NCBI GenBank assembly: GCA_031414695.1
Contig: JANNWG010000057.1
Coordinates: 61,217-125,216 of the forward strand
Direction: 5' to 3'
DNA: 64,000 nucleotides
Source: UKL13-2 sp031414695
Lineage (GTDB): Bacteria > Pseudomonadota > Gammaproteobacteria > Burkholderiales > Usitatibacteraceae
This document shows positions 16,201 to 23,367 of this stretch, piece by piece. Below the pieces are notes generated by a model. It was not told where the DNA came from. It saw nothing but the letters and a program-made list of their open reading frames with translations, and did no database searches. Positions within the stretch are counted from its first letter, which is position 1. The number at the start of each line of letters is the position of its first letter. Both the position numbers and the translations under genes were made by a program.

Positions 16201-19191
16201 GCAGGCAGTTTCGCCGCAGGCTTAGGTAATACCGCCGCCACACAATGTGCCGCCGGAACATTTAGTGCAACCCCCGGATTAGCCGCTTGCACGGCAGCCG
16301 CTGCGGGTAGCTTCGTTGCCGCCGCTGGTGCAACAACACAAACCAACTGCGCGATTGGTAGCTTCACTGCCACCGCAGGGCAAACAGTCTGTACCCTAGC
16401 ACCAGCGGGAAGTGTGGTCGCCACTGCAGGTGCGACCGCCGCCACCCAATGCGCTGCCGGCACCTTCATTGGCACCACCGGCCAATCGGTCTGTACGCAA
16501 GTACCCGCAGGCAGCTTTGCCGCAGGTCTAGGCAACACCGCCGCCACACAATGTGCCGCCGGAACATTTAGTGCAACCCCCGGATTAGCCGCTTGCACGG
16601 CAGCCGCTGCGGGTAGCTTCATTGCGGCAGCAGGTGCAACATCGGCCACGCAATGCGCGGTCGGTAGCTTTACCGCCACCGCAGGGCAGAGCGTCTGTAC
16701 CCTCGCGCCAGCGGGAAGTGTGGTCGCCACTGCAGGTGCGACCGCCGCCACCCAATGCGCTGCCGGTACCTTCATTGGCACCACCGGCCAATCGGTCTGT
16801 ACGCAAGTACCCGCAGGCAGCTTCGCCGCAGGTCTAGGCAACACCACCGCCACACAATGTGCCGCGGGCACATTCGGTGCAACCCCCGGATTAGCCGCTT
16901 GCACGGCTGCCGCTGCTGGTAGCTTCGTTGCCGCCGCTGGTGCAACTGTCGCGACTCAATGCGCTGTGGGTAGCTTCACTGCCACCACAGGACAAAACGT
17001 CTGCACCCTCGCCCCAGCGGGAAGTGTAGTCGCCACCGAAGGCGCCACATCCGCCACCCAATGCGCCGCAGGCAGCTTCATCGGCACCACGGGACAATCG
17101 GTCTGTACATTGGCCCCCGCGGGCAGCTTTGCGACTGGTTTGGGTAACACCGCCGCGACGCTCTGTGCCGCCGGAACGTTCAGCCCTAGCGCAGGTTCGG
17201 CAATTTGTACCCCTGCCGCCATCGGTAGTTTCGTTGCGGCAGCAGGTGCTACCGCCCAAACCAGTTGCGCTGCAGGAACATTCACCACCACCACCGGACA
17301 GGCCGCCTGCACTAACGCGCCTGCAGGTTCATTCATCAGTACAGTTGGCGCAACAGTTGCCACACTATGTCCGGTCGGTACATTTACTGCCGCAGCAGCT
17401 CAATCAGCCTGTACCAGCGCCCCCGCCGGTAGCTTTGCCGCAGGCACGGGCAATACCGCAGCCACGCTTTGTGTGGCTGGAACATTCAGTGCGATGGCTG
17501 GTACCACCGCCTGTACGCCTGCCGCCATCGGCAGCTTTGTAGCCGCTGCAGGGGCAACCGCGCAGACCGCCTGCGCCGTCGGCACCACCACCCTAACGAC
17601 GGGTCAAACAAACTGTTTGACACTCCAAGCCATCACCTTCACCCCACCCGCCTCAGTCAACGCCGGTGCTGCCCCCATCACCCTCATGGCAACTGGCGGC
17701 GGCTCGATGAACCCCGTCACCTTCGCCAGCCAAACTGCTGCGGTGTGTACCACCACTGGGATGAATGGTGCAACACTCACATTCTTGTCGCTAGGCAACT
17801 GTACGGTGCGCGCCGCACAAGCGGGTAATGCCAACTTCATCGCCGCCCCGAACGTAGATCGCAACATCAGCATCGGCAACCCAGCACCACCAATCACCTC
17901 ACCTGCCGCGCCGAGCGCCGTTGCCTGCGTCATCAGACCTAACGGCGGCATCAGCTGTGGCATAACAGCGGGTGCAGGCATCGGCAGTAGCACAGGCAAC
18001 ACCTCGACCATCACCGGCTTTCAACTGACCTGCACCGACCCAGCAGGCATGGTTGTCGCCAGTCAAAGCATCGCCACCGGCAACACAATCACCATCCCAA
18101 CCCTACCCGTCGGCAGCATCTACACCTGCTCGGTCACCGCACTCAGCAGCATCGGTGCAAGTACGCCAGCGGTCATTCGCGTTGCCCCCAAAGGCACACC
18201 GCTCGCCAATCGTTCAGAATCCGACTTTGACGGCAACGGCTTCGCCGCTGTCTTAGTGCGCGGCTTTGTGGCAGGCAGTAATTCAGGCAACACCGACGGC
18301 AGCAAGAACACCACCGCCAGCGCCCAGATTGGTCGTTGGGACGGCACCAGACTTAACTTCACCAGCACCGCTGACATCGGCGCAGACTGGAATCTGCTCG
18401 GTCTCGGCGACGTCACCGGCGTGGGCAAATCCGCCATCATCTCGCGTAATGCAGCGGCCAATGTGCGCATTGACCTTAACTTACCAACTAACACCGCCAC
18501 TAACACCACAACTAGCGCCACCAACGGCATCATCGTCCGCAACGCCAGACTTGATTGGACCGTTGAAGCCGTCGGTGACTTGGACGGTGACGGCAAGGCT
18601 GACATCCTCTGGCGTTACCTGAAGCCAGGTACGAACGATTCCGGCGTCACCTTTGCCTGGTTCATGGATGGCGACGAAACTAAAGTCAATGTCAACGAAG
18701 TCAAACACCGTGGTGGCGCACCGCTCAGCTGGAGCCTCGCAGGCATCGCTGACCTAGATGGCGATAGACTCGGCGACATCGTCTGGGTGAGCCCGACCAA
18801 CCAAGTCCGCGCGCTTGCTGGACGCGCTGGACGGACATGGCTAAACCAAGTCGTCGGCCAACTGCCGACCGGCTTCACAATCACCAAGCTCGGTGATGTG
18901 GATGGCGACGGCAAGGGCGACATCCTCATGCGTGATACCAATGGCAACGTCAAAGTCTGGCTCATGAACGGCACGACCATCCGCTCAACCATTGACCTAC
19001 CGACCACTGATAAGCGCTGGACGTTCTTTTCTGCTGGTGACTTTGATGGCAACGGTACGATGGATATTGTGTGGCTCACACCAGATGGCTCGCTTACACT
19101 GTGGCTCGTCAACCCGACCAATGTAGCATTCCCACAGATTGTGTTGAACGCCGGGCAAGCACCGCAGGGGTTGGTGCCGGTAGAGCCTTGA
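13267..19191 (+). CDS. Giant exported repeat protein: YVTN propellers, GCC-type Cys repeats, FG-GAP/VCBS repeats
   Basis: 1974 aa from the ATG at 13267; a TTG at 13162 is also in frame. A long signal peptide ends ...SPVAQAQS near residue 65. Residues about 68-680 are fifteen 41-aa YVTN/YNCE-type blades (NPVTNKVYVAN...NVTVIDGATN), 123 bp per unit in DNA. Ig-like segments follow (about 690-890). Residues about 892-1450 hold sixteen 34-aa two-Cys repeats (PAGSFVAAAGAT..TQCAVGSFTATAGQSVCT) resembling GCC2/GCC3 domains. Another Ig/Fn3-like region precedes C-terminal FG-GAP/VCBS repeats with calcium-type loops (DLDGDGKAD, DVDGDGKGD, DFDGNGTMD). No sortase, PEP-CTERM, autotransporter or typical RTX signal is seen, so the route across the outer membrane is unclear. 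The gene is clearly GC-richer than its neighbours. An adhesive or surface role is inference. Confidence 0.85.
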   Translation: MTTSFFRHVCRFFAGFNLTSIAATRASTGNQSAHAPKWSWSRLGVIACTLACAFALLSPVAQAQSVAATVTVGMNPLAVAVNPVTNKVYVANSSSANVTVVEGATNATTTVTVGGNPFAIAVNPVTNKVYVANFISATVTVIDGTTNTTATVIVGTTPRAIAVNPVTNKVYVANNGSANVTVIDGATITTTTVAAGSFPRAIAVNSVTNKVYVANRSSANVTVIDGATNATATVTKGSSPSAIAVNPVTNKVYVANSSSANVTVIDGAANTTATVTAGTNANAIAVNLVTNKIYVTNNGSANVTVIDGASNTTATVTTGSGPRAIAVNPVTNKVYVANRSSANVTVIDGASNTTATVTTGSGPRALVVNPVTNKIYTANVFGNNVTVIDVATNTTATVTVGSFPVAIAVNPVTNKIYVGNQNSNNVTVIDGASNTTATVAAGTNPFAIAVNPVTNKVYVANTSSANVTVIDGATNNTATVAAGFSPAAIAVNPVTNKVYVANGSSSNVTVIDGATNTPTATVAAGSGATAIAVNPVTNKVYVVNRSGNTVTVIDGANNTTATVTVGTSPVAIALNPVTNKVYVVNETSNNVTVIDGATNTTATVTVGTNPRAIAVNPVTNKVYVGNRNTNNVTVIDGATNTTATVAVGTTPFDIAVNPVTNKINVATFGSNNVTVISPSIDTVLPLTTNVSSSSLIGVAGITNATLSATPAFSFTATSTYAPTAPAIRSVYYQLNGNTGAWTQATGAGPGPFTATMPTLVKGNHVLYAFAVDSLEGGATAGSAGEGTGNSPVVGSVAAFAFSVIDPLAQAITFGTNPGPVNFAAAGTFTVSATASSMLPVTFSSTTAGVCTIINSTVSMVTSGSCIIAANQPGNTNFLAAPQVTQTIIIGAQCTAGNFSGTGNAPCTPAPAGRFVAAAGATSATQCAVGSFTATAGQSVCTLAPAGSVVAIAGATSATQCAAGTFIGTTGQSVCTNAPAGSFAAGLGNTAATQCAAGTFSATPGLAACTAAAAGSFVAAAGATTQTNCAIGSFTATAGQTVCTLAPAGSVVATAGATAATQCAAGTFIGTTGQSVCTQVPAGSFAAGLGNTAATQCAAGTFSATPGLAACTAAAAGSFIAAAGATSATQCAVGSFTATAGQSVCTLAPAGSVVATAGATAATQCAAGTFIGTTGQSVCTQVPAGSFAAGLGNTTATQCAAGTFGATPGLAACTAAAAGSFVAAAGATVATQCAVGSFTATTGQNVCTLAPAGSVVATEGATSATQCAAGSFIGTTGQSVCTLAPAGSFATGLGNTAATLCAAGTFSPSAGSAICTPAAIGSFVAAAGATAQTSCAAGTFTTTTGQAACTNAPAGSFISTVGATVATLCPVGTFTAAAAQSACTSAPAGSFAAGTGNTAATLCVAGTFSAMAGTTACTPAAIGSFVAAAGATAQTACAVGTTTLTTGQTNCLTLQAITFTPPASVNAGAAPITLMATGGGSMNPVTFASQTAAVCTTTGMNGATLTFLSLGNCTVRAAQAGNANFIAAPNVDRNISIGNPAPPITSPAAPSAVACVIRPNGGISCGITAGAGIGSSTGNTSTITGFQLTCTDPAGMVVASQSIATGNTITIPTLPVGSIYTCSVTALSSIGASTPAVIRVAPKGTPLANRSESDFDGNGFAAVLVRGFVAGSNSGNTDGSKNTTASAQIGRWDGTRLNFTSTADIGADWNLLGLGDVTGVGKSAIISRNAAANVRIDLNLPTNTATNTTTSATNGIIVRNARLDWTVEAVGDLDGDGKADILWRYLKPGTNDSGVTFAWFMDGDETKVNVNEVKHRGGAPLSWSLAGIADLDGDRLGDIVWVSPTNQVRALAGRAGRTWLNQVVGQLPTGFTITKLGDVDGDGKGDILMRDTNGNVKVWLMNGTTIRSTIDLPTTDKRWTFFSAGDFDGNGTMDIVWLTPDGSLTLWLVNPTNVAFPQIVLNAGQAPQGLVPVEP
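13507..15295 (+). repeat. Fifteen 123-bp coding repeats (YVTN blades)
   Basis: The motif GTGAACCCGGTGACCAACAA starts at 13507 and recurs every 123 bp (13630, 13753 and so on) to about 15232, with one unit longer by a codon. Many units agree at synonymous positions, suggesting recent duplication or gene conversion, not only protein-level selection. Fifteen blades would make two seven-bladed propellers plus one. Confidence 0.9.
15985..17616 (+). repeat. Sixteen 102-bp Cys-repeat units in a higher-order ABC pattern of 306 bp
   Basis: The 34-aa units cycle through three types (SFVAAAGAT.., SVVATAGAT.., SFAAGLGNT..), giving a 306-bp super-repeat. For example GCAACCCCCGGATTAGCCGC recurs at about 16268, 16574 and 16880. 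Four clear trimers are followed by more diverged units. Each unit has two Cys. Confidence 0.85.
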
Positions 19192-19241
19192 TGGAGGTCA
19201 ATTGCAGTTTAGCGTTCAGCGTTAAGAAGAGCGTAAAGATA

Positions 19242-19293
19242 AATAGGGGCGGGCGGTTTCAGACAGAAATGTCTGTAACTAGCCGTCCCTATT
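19242..19293. repeat. Palindromic intergenic repeat, copy F (variant)
   Basis: Arms of 24 nt (19242-19265 and 19270-19293) around a GAAA loop match at 19 of 24 positions, with AATAGGG / CCCTATT ends and an inner CAGACA / TGTCTG stem. It shares the AATAGGGxCGGG start with copy C. It lies between the giant-protein gene and the S9 peptidase and may also end transcription. Confidence 0.6.
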
Positions 19294-19377
19294 GCACTTC
19301 GCCATTTGTCGCTACGAACTGTTACGAAACTCTCCTGATGCCTCGTGCATAATGCCGCATCACTGAAGGAGACCCCT

Positions 19378-21462
19378 ATGATTCGTCGCACGCTAATCGG
19401 ATTTATCGCTATGACCGTCTTGTCCACCCCACTATCTGCAACCGCACAAGAAGACCCACATCTTTGGCTCGAAGACGTGATGGGCGATAAAGCCATTGCT
19501 TGGGTGAAAGAGCAAAACGCAAAAACACAAAAAGAATTAGAAGCGCATCCGCAATTTGGGGCGATCAAAGACAAAGTGCTCGATGTGGTGAATTCGCGTG
19601 AGCGTATACCGATGGTGCAAAAGCGCGGCGCGTATTTTTATAATTTTTGGCAAGATGCTAAAAACGTGCGCGGGATATGGCGTCGCACCACCTTGGTCGA
19701 ATATAAAAAAGTTGCGCCTAAATGGGAAACCGTACTTGATCTTGACGCGCTTGCCAAAGATGAAAAAGACAATTGGGTCTGGCGTGGCTCCTCTTGCCTT
19801 TTCCCTGACTACAATAAATGTATGGTCTCACTCTCACGCGGCGGTGCAGATGCGGTCGTGATTCGCGAATGGGATATGGCAACAAAGTCTTTTGTTAAAG
19901 ACGGCTTTCAACTGAAGGAGGCGAAAGGTTCCGTAAGCTGGATTGACGCCAACAATTTGTTTGTGCAAACCGATTTTGGCGCAGGCTCACAAACAAAATC
20001 AGGCTACGCCAGAATCGTTAAAACATGGAAGCGCGGCACGCCAATTGAGGCGGCAAAAACGCTCTATGAAGGCACTGTGGATGATATTAGTGTCAGCGCG
20101 TTTCAGGTGGAGCAAAAGGGCTATCCAACGCGCCAATTTTTGCGTCGTGGGGTGACGTTTTTTACGAGTGAAACGTATTTTATTGAGGGCAGCAAACTCA
20201 CCAAAATTGATATTCCAGCGGATGCAAATTTTAGTTACTTCCGTGATTGGATGTCGGTACGTTTGAAGTCCGATTGGAGCGTAGGCGGTGCAAGCTATAA
20301 ACAAGGCTCACTCATCGCGATGCCATTTACGAAATTCATGAAAGGTGAGCGCAAATTTGACGTGCTATTTGAAGGCAATGAGCGTAAATCGCTTGCTGGC
20401 TTTACGGTGACAAAAAATTTCATTCTGATTAATGAGCTTGATAACGTTAAAAATCGTTTGGTTGAGCTTAGCCTTAAAAATGGTAAGTGGCAGCAGCGTC
20501 CGGTAGCCATGCCAGGGCTTGGCACAGTTAGCGTAGGGGCAGTTGATAACGACACGAGTGATGATTACTTCATGACGCTCACAGATTATTTGACCCCTTC
20601 TACACTCATGCTCGCCAAGGCTGGCACGGATAAACGCGAGTCCTTAAAGTCGCTACCTGCATTCTTTGATGCCACACCTTTTATGGTTGAGCAATTTACA
20701 GTGGCCTCAAAAGATGGCGAAAAAATTCCGTACTTTGTGATTAAACGTAAAGACGCCAAACTCGACGGTAAAAACCCAACGCTGCTCTATGGCTATGGCG
20801 GTTTTGAAGTCTCGCAATTGCCGAGCTACTCTGGCGCCCTAGGTAATGGCTGGTTGACGCAAGGTGGCGTGTATGTGGTGGCAAATATTCGCGGCGGCGG
20901 CGAATTTGGTCCGCGTTGGCATCAGGCTGGCTTGAAAGCCAATCGCCAAAAAGTGTTTGATGACTTCATCGCGGTGGCGGAAGATTTAGTCGCCAAAAAA
21001 ATCACTTCACCACGTCACTTAGGTATTTCTGGCGGCTCCAACGGTGGGTTATTGGTTGGTGCGGTGATGACGCAACGCCCTGACTTATTTCGCGCGGTAC
21101 TTTGCAGTGTGCCGTTGCTTGATATGCAGCGCTATCACAAGCTATTGGCGGGCGCATCGTGGGTGGCTGAGTACGGCAACCCAGATGACCCGAAAGAGTG
21201 GGAATTCATTTCCAAATATTCACCTTACCAAAATGTGAAAGCGGGCGTCAAAATGCCACGCGTGTTGTTTGTGACTTCTACGCGCGATGATCGTGTGCAT
21301 CCAGGCCACGCCCGCAAAATGATGGCGAAAATGAAGGAGCAGGGGCACGATGTTGCCTATTACGAAAATATCGAAGGCGGCCATGCAGGCTCGGCTAACA
21401 ATCAGCAATTAGCCTATCGCAACGCATTGCAGTACGCATTTTTACTAGGCGAATTGAAATAA
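19378..21462 (+). CDS. Exported prolyl oligopeptidase family (S9) serine peptidase
   Basis: 694 aa from the ATG at 19378, preceded by GAAGGAG; an upstream ATG at 19345 lacks this. MIRRTLIGFIAMTVLSTPLSATAQ is a signal peptide. An N-terminal propeller (about 30-400) precedes the alpha/beta-hydrolase domain. The triad is visible: Ser554 in GISGGSNGG, Asp637/638 in TSTRDDRVHP, His669 in EGGHAG; the oxyanion-region motif GYGGFEVS and NIRGGGEFGPRWH are also present. It cleaves short proline-containing or related peptides, probably in the periplasm. Its length fits S9A. It is the last gene before the tRNAs and lies inside the probable accessory block. Confidence 0.92.
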   Translation: MIRRTLIGFIAMTVLSTPLSATAQEDPHLWLEDVMGDKAIAWVKEQNAKTQKELEAHPQFGAIKDKVLDVVNSRERIPMVQKRGAYFYNFWQDAKNVRGIWRRTTLVEYKKVAPKWETVLDLDALAKDEKDNWVWRGSSCLFPDYNKCMVSLSRGGADAVVIREWDMATKSFVKDGFQLKEAKGSVSWIDANNLFVQTDFGAGSQTKSGYARIVKTWKRGTPIEAAKTLYEGTVDDISVSAFQVEQKGYPTRQFLRRGVTFFTSETYFIEGSKLTKIDIPADANFSYFRDWMSVRLKSDWSVGGASYKQGSLIAMPFTKFMKGERKFDVLFEGNERKSLAGFTVTKNFILINELDNVKNRLVELSLKNGKWQQRPVAMPGLGTVSVGAVDNDTSDDYFMTLTDYLTPSTLMLAKAGTDKRESLKSLPAFFDATPFMVEQFTVASKDGEKIPYFVIKRKDAKLDGKNPTLLYGYGGFEVSQLPSYSGALGNGWLTQGGVYVVANIRGGGEFGPRWHQAGLKANRQKVFDDFIAVAEDLVAKKITSPRHLGISGGSNGGLLVGAVMTQRPDLFRAVLCSVPLLDMQRYHKLLAGASWVAEYGNPDDPKEWEFISKYSPYQNVKAGVKMPRVLFVTSTRDDRVHPGHARKMMAKMKEQGHDVAYYENIEGGHAGSANNQQLAYRNALQYAFLLGELK

Positions 21463-21499
21463 ATCCCAAGCGGCTGATGAAGTAAGGCTAGGCGTTTGC

Positions 21500-21505
21500 T
21501 ATAAT
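21500..21505 (+). promoter_or_regulatory. -10 element of tRNA-Ser promoter
   Basis: TATAAT lies 20 bp before the tRNA-Ser 5' end. No good -35 box is seen at the expected distance, so only the -10 is called. Confidence 0.5.
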
Positions 21506-21524
21506 TTGGCACTCAAATGCGCAA

Positions 21525-21617
21525 GGAGACCTGGCCGAGTGGTCGAAGGCACTCCCCTGCTAAGGGAGCATGCGGTCAAAAACTGCATCGAGGGTTCGAA
21601 TCCCTCGGTCTCCGCCA
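21525..21617 (+). tRNA. tRNA-Ser(GCU)
   Basis: A class II tRNA with a long variable arm, about 90 nt plus encoded CCA. Acceptor GGAGACC pairs with GGTCTCC, the anticodon stem is CTCCC/GGGAG with loop CTGCTAA (anticodon GCT), and the T loop is GGTTCGAATCC. It reads AGC and AGU codons. Confidence 0.95.
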
Positions 21618-21643
21618 ACTAGCGTTTTTGTCTGATGCACTGT

Positions 21644-21649
21644 TATAAT
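21644..21649 (+). promoter_or_regulatory. -10 element of tRNA-Arg promoter
   Basis: A second TATAAT lies between the two tRNAs, 47 bp before tRNA-Arg, suggesting separate initiation. The -35 box is not clear. Confidence 0.4.
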
Positions 21650-21696
21650 ATGTGTTGTTTTATGTAATCGAAGTACTAAGTTAGTAGCAAAAAGTT

Positions 21697-21773
21697 GCGG
21701 CTGTAGCTCAGTTGGATAGAGTACTTGGCTACGAACCAAGGGGTCGTGGGTTCAATTCCTGCCAGCCGCACCA
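21697..21773 (+). tRNA. tRNA-Arg(ACG)
   Basis: 77 nt including encoded CCA. Acceptor GCGGCTG pairs with CAGCCGC, the anticodon stem is CTTGG/CCAAG around CTACGAA (anticodon ACG, wobble A normally deaminated to inosine), and the T arm is GTGGGTTCAATTCCTGC. It reads CGU, CGC and CGA. Confidence 0.96.
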
Positions 21774-21781
21774 AAAAATTA

Positions 21782-21809
21782 AAAAATGCCACCGCAAGGT
21801 GGCATTTTT
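21782..21809 (+). terminator. Rho-independent terminator after tRNA-Arg
   Basis: AAAAATGCCACC (21782-21793) pairs perfectly with GGTGGCATTTTT (21798-21809) around a GCAA loop, then GTTTTTT. Confidence 0.9.
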
Positions 21810-22010
21810 GTTTTTTGATGCAGCTGAGCGAGCATGCTCGCGGGCAGGAATTGAAAGGTGACGGCGATGTTCTGAGCGAAGCGAAGAACCGCCGCACCCG
21901 GGTCGGCAAAGGTGACCTGCGGAATCCGCTGCATCGGATTCCGGCGCAATCGGCGTTATGTGTGTGCAGACACACATGACGAAACCCCGCTTGCGCTCTG
22001 CCAGCCGCAC

Positions 22011-22062
22011 CAATTTACAAATAAAAACGCCACCCTCGGGTGGCGTTTTTATTTGTAAATTG
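22011..22062 (+). terminator. Second terminator with 25-bp perfect stem
   Basis: CAATTTACAAATAAAAACGC and on to 22035 pairs perfectly with 22038-22062 across only two unpaired bases. The GC-rich core CGCCACCC/GGGTGGCG followed by T-rich sequence would terminate in both directions. Confidence 0.85.
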
Positions 22063-22241
22063 GAAAGACCAAGCAAGCGATTGATTTTGCTCGCGTGCGG
22101 CAAATTAGCGTCAATATGTTTTACGTTATATACCGGGTTTGATACATCACCTTGGATTAGTCGCGCCGCTTATAAGTGATTAAACTCTATAAAGTTGCAC
22201 GCTACGACAGCAACACTTTCTTAAAGGCGCGCTCGTTACTT

Positions 22242-23270
22242 ATGACATCCAGTCAAGACACACTAGATGCAGTAGCTTTATCCAAGTATCTCGTCCAACA
22301 TATCCCTAATTTTATTGGGCCAATTACCGTATCGCGTTTTGCGGGCGGGCAATCTAATCCGACATTTCGGCTCGATACGCCTTCGCACAGTTATGTACTA
22401 CGGCGTAAACCGAGTGGCGTGTTGTTGCCAACCGCACATGCCATTGAGCGTGAATATCGCATCATGTCGGCCTTGGCAGAAACGGATGTACCTGTCGCAC
22501 GCTGTTGGTGGCTATGTGAAGATGCGTCGGTCATTGGCTCGGCGTTTTATATCATGGACCACGTGGAAGGGCGTATTTTTTGGGATCCGACGTTGCCTGA
22601 GATGGTTAATACTGAGCGCGGCGAAATATATGCAGAGATGAATCGGGTCATTCAAAGATTGCACAGCGTTGATTGGCAGGCGTGCGGCTTGTCTGATTTT
22701 GGTAAACCGAATAATTATTTTGCGCGCCAAATAGATCGTTGGACTAAACAATATCGCGCCTCTGAGACGACGCCCATTGCCGCCATGGAGCGTTTAATAG
22801 AATGGCTGCCGCTGCATATTCCAATCGCCGACACGACCAGCATTATTCATGGTGACTTTCGCATCGACAACATGATTTTTCATCCTACCGAAGCGCGCGT
22901 AATGGCGGTGCTTGATTGGGAGCTTTCCACGCTGGGTCATCCGCTAGCTGACTTTGCGTATCACTGTAGTGCGTGGATAGTACCTACATCAACTGGACGC
23001 GGTATTGCCGGTTATGATTTTGAGGCGACGGGTATTCCATCGCTAGCGTCCTATTTGGAGCGCTACCGCAAGGCGATGCCGCATCTGCACTTTGATGAGC
23101 GTGATTGGCAGTTTGCGTTTGCGTTTAGCTTTTTTAGAATCGCCGCCATTTTGCAAGGCGTCATGGCGCGCGCGTTGCAGGGTAATGCCTCAAGCTCGGC
23201 GGCGATTGAGACTGGTGAGCGTGCGACGATGTTTGCCGAGCTTGGCTGGCAGCAGGTTAGCGACATGTAA
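22242..23270 (+). CDS. APH-type phosphotransferase family protein (ACAD10/11 N-terminal-like)
   Basis: 342 aa from the ATG at 22242; the frame also opens at a GTG at 22176, with no good RBS for either. The kinase-like fold has the Brenner-type catalytic motif IIHGDFRIDNMIF, the metal-binding VLDWELSTLGHPLADFAYH, and an N-lobe start RFAGGQSNPTFRL. Such proteins occur fused to acyl-CoA dehydrogenases in ACAD10/11, where the kinase acts on hydroxyacyl groups, and are commonly encoded beside one in bacteria. Here the acyl-CoA dehydrogenase gene follows on the same strand after 97 bp, so a role in hydroxy-fatty-acid catabolism is plausible inference. Confidence 0.85.
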   Translation: MTSSQDTLDAVALSKYLVQHIPNFIGPITVSRFAGGQSNPTFRLDTPSHSYVLRRKPSGVLLPTAHAIEREYRIMSALAETDVPVARCWWLCEDASVIGSAFYIMDHVEGRIFWDPTLPEMVNTERGEIYAEMNRVIQRLHSVDWQACGLSDFGKPNNYFARQIDRWTKQYRASETTPIAAMERLIEWLPLHIPIADTTSIIHGDFRIDNMIFHPTEARVMAVLDWELSTLGHPLADFAYHCSAWIVPTSTGRGIAGYDFEATGIPSLASYLERYRKAMPHLHFDERDWQFAFAFSFFRIAAILQGVMARALQGNASSSAAIETGERATMFAELGWQQVSDM

Positions 23271-23367
23271 TAACGAGCGGCAATCGCGATTGATAATACT
23301 ACTCGTGCTGAACGTGACAATTAATGCAGTTGTAGTGACCAAAACATTTGAAAAGAGAAACACCATC

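Larger units (their letters stand above)
21759..22062 (+). repeat. Duplicated tRNA-Arg 3' end plus terminator flanking a structured 224-bp spacer
   Basis: CTGCCAGCCGCACCAA, the 16-nt tRNA-Arg tail (21759-21774), recurs exactly at 21998-22013. Each copy is followed by a terminator with a similar core (ATGCCACC..GGTGGCAT, ACGCCACC..GGTGGCGT). The spacer contains GGCAGGAATTGAA (21843-21855), an inverted copy of the tRNA T arm, a 14-bp palindrome GCGAGCATGCTCGC (21828-21841) and small hairpins such as GGAATCCG..CGGATTCC and ATGTGTG..CACACAT. Confidence 0.8.

Noticed and set aside
14362..16904. Long minus-strand ORFs (398 and 446 codons) opposite the giant gene
   Set aside because: They exist because GC-rich in-phase repeats keep the opposite frame open; no RBS, signal or family match.
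13507..17616. Regular repeats considered as a CRISPR array
   Set aside because: Units of 123 and 102 bp are multiples of three, fully coding, without unique spacers of constant size and no cas genes nearby.
21676..22103. Minus-strand ORFs of 99 and 124 codons over tRNA-Arg
   Set aside because: They read through the antisense of tRNA-Arg (the familiar AGIEPTTPWFVAK-type false protein) and its duplicated tail; not genes.
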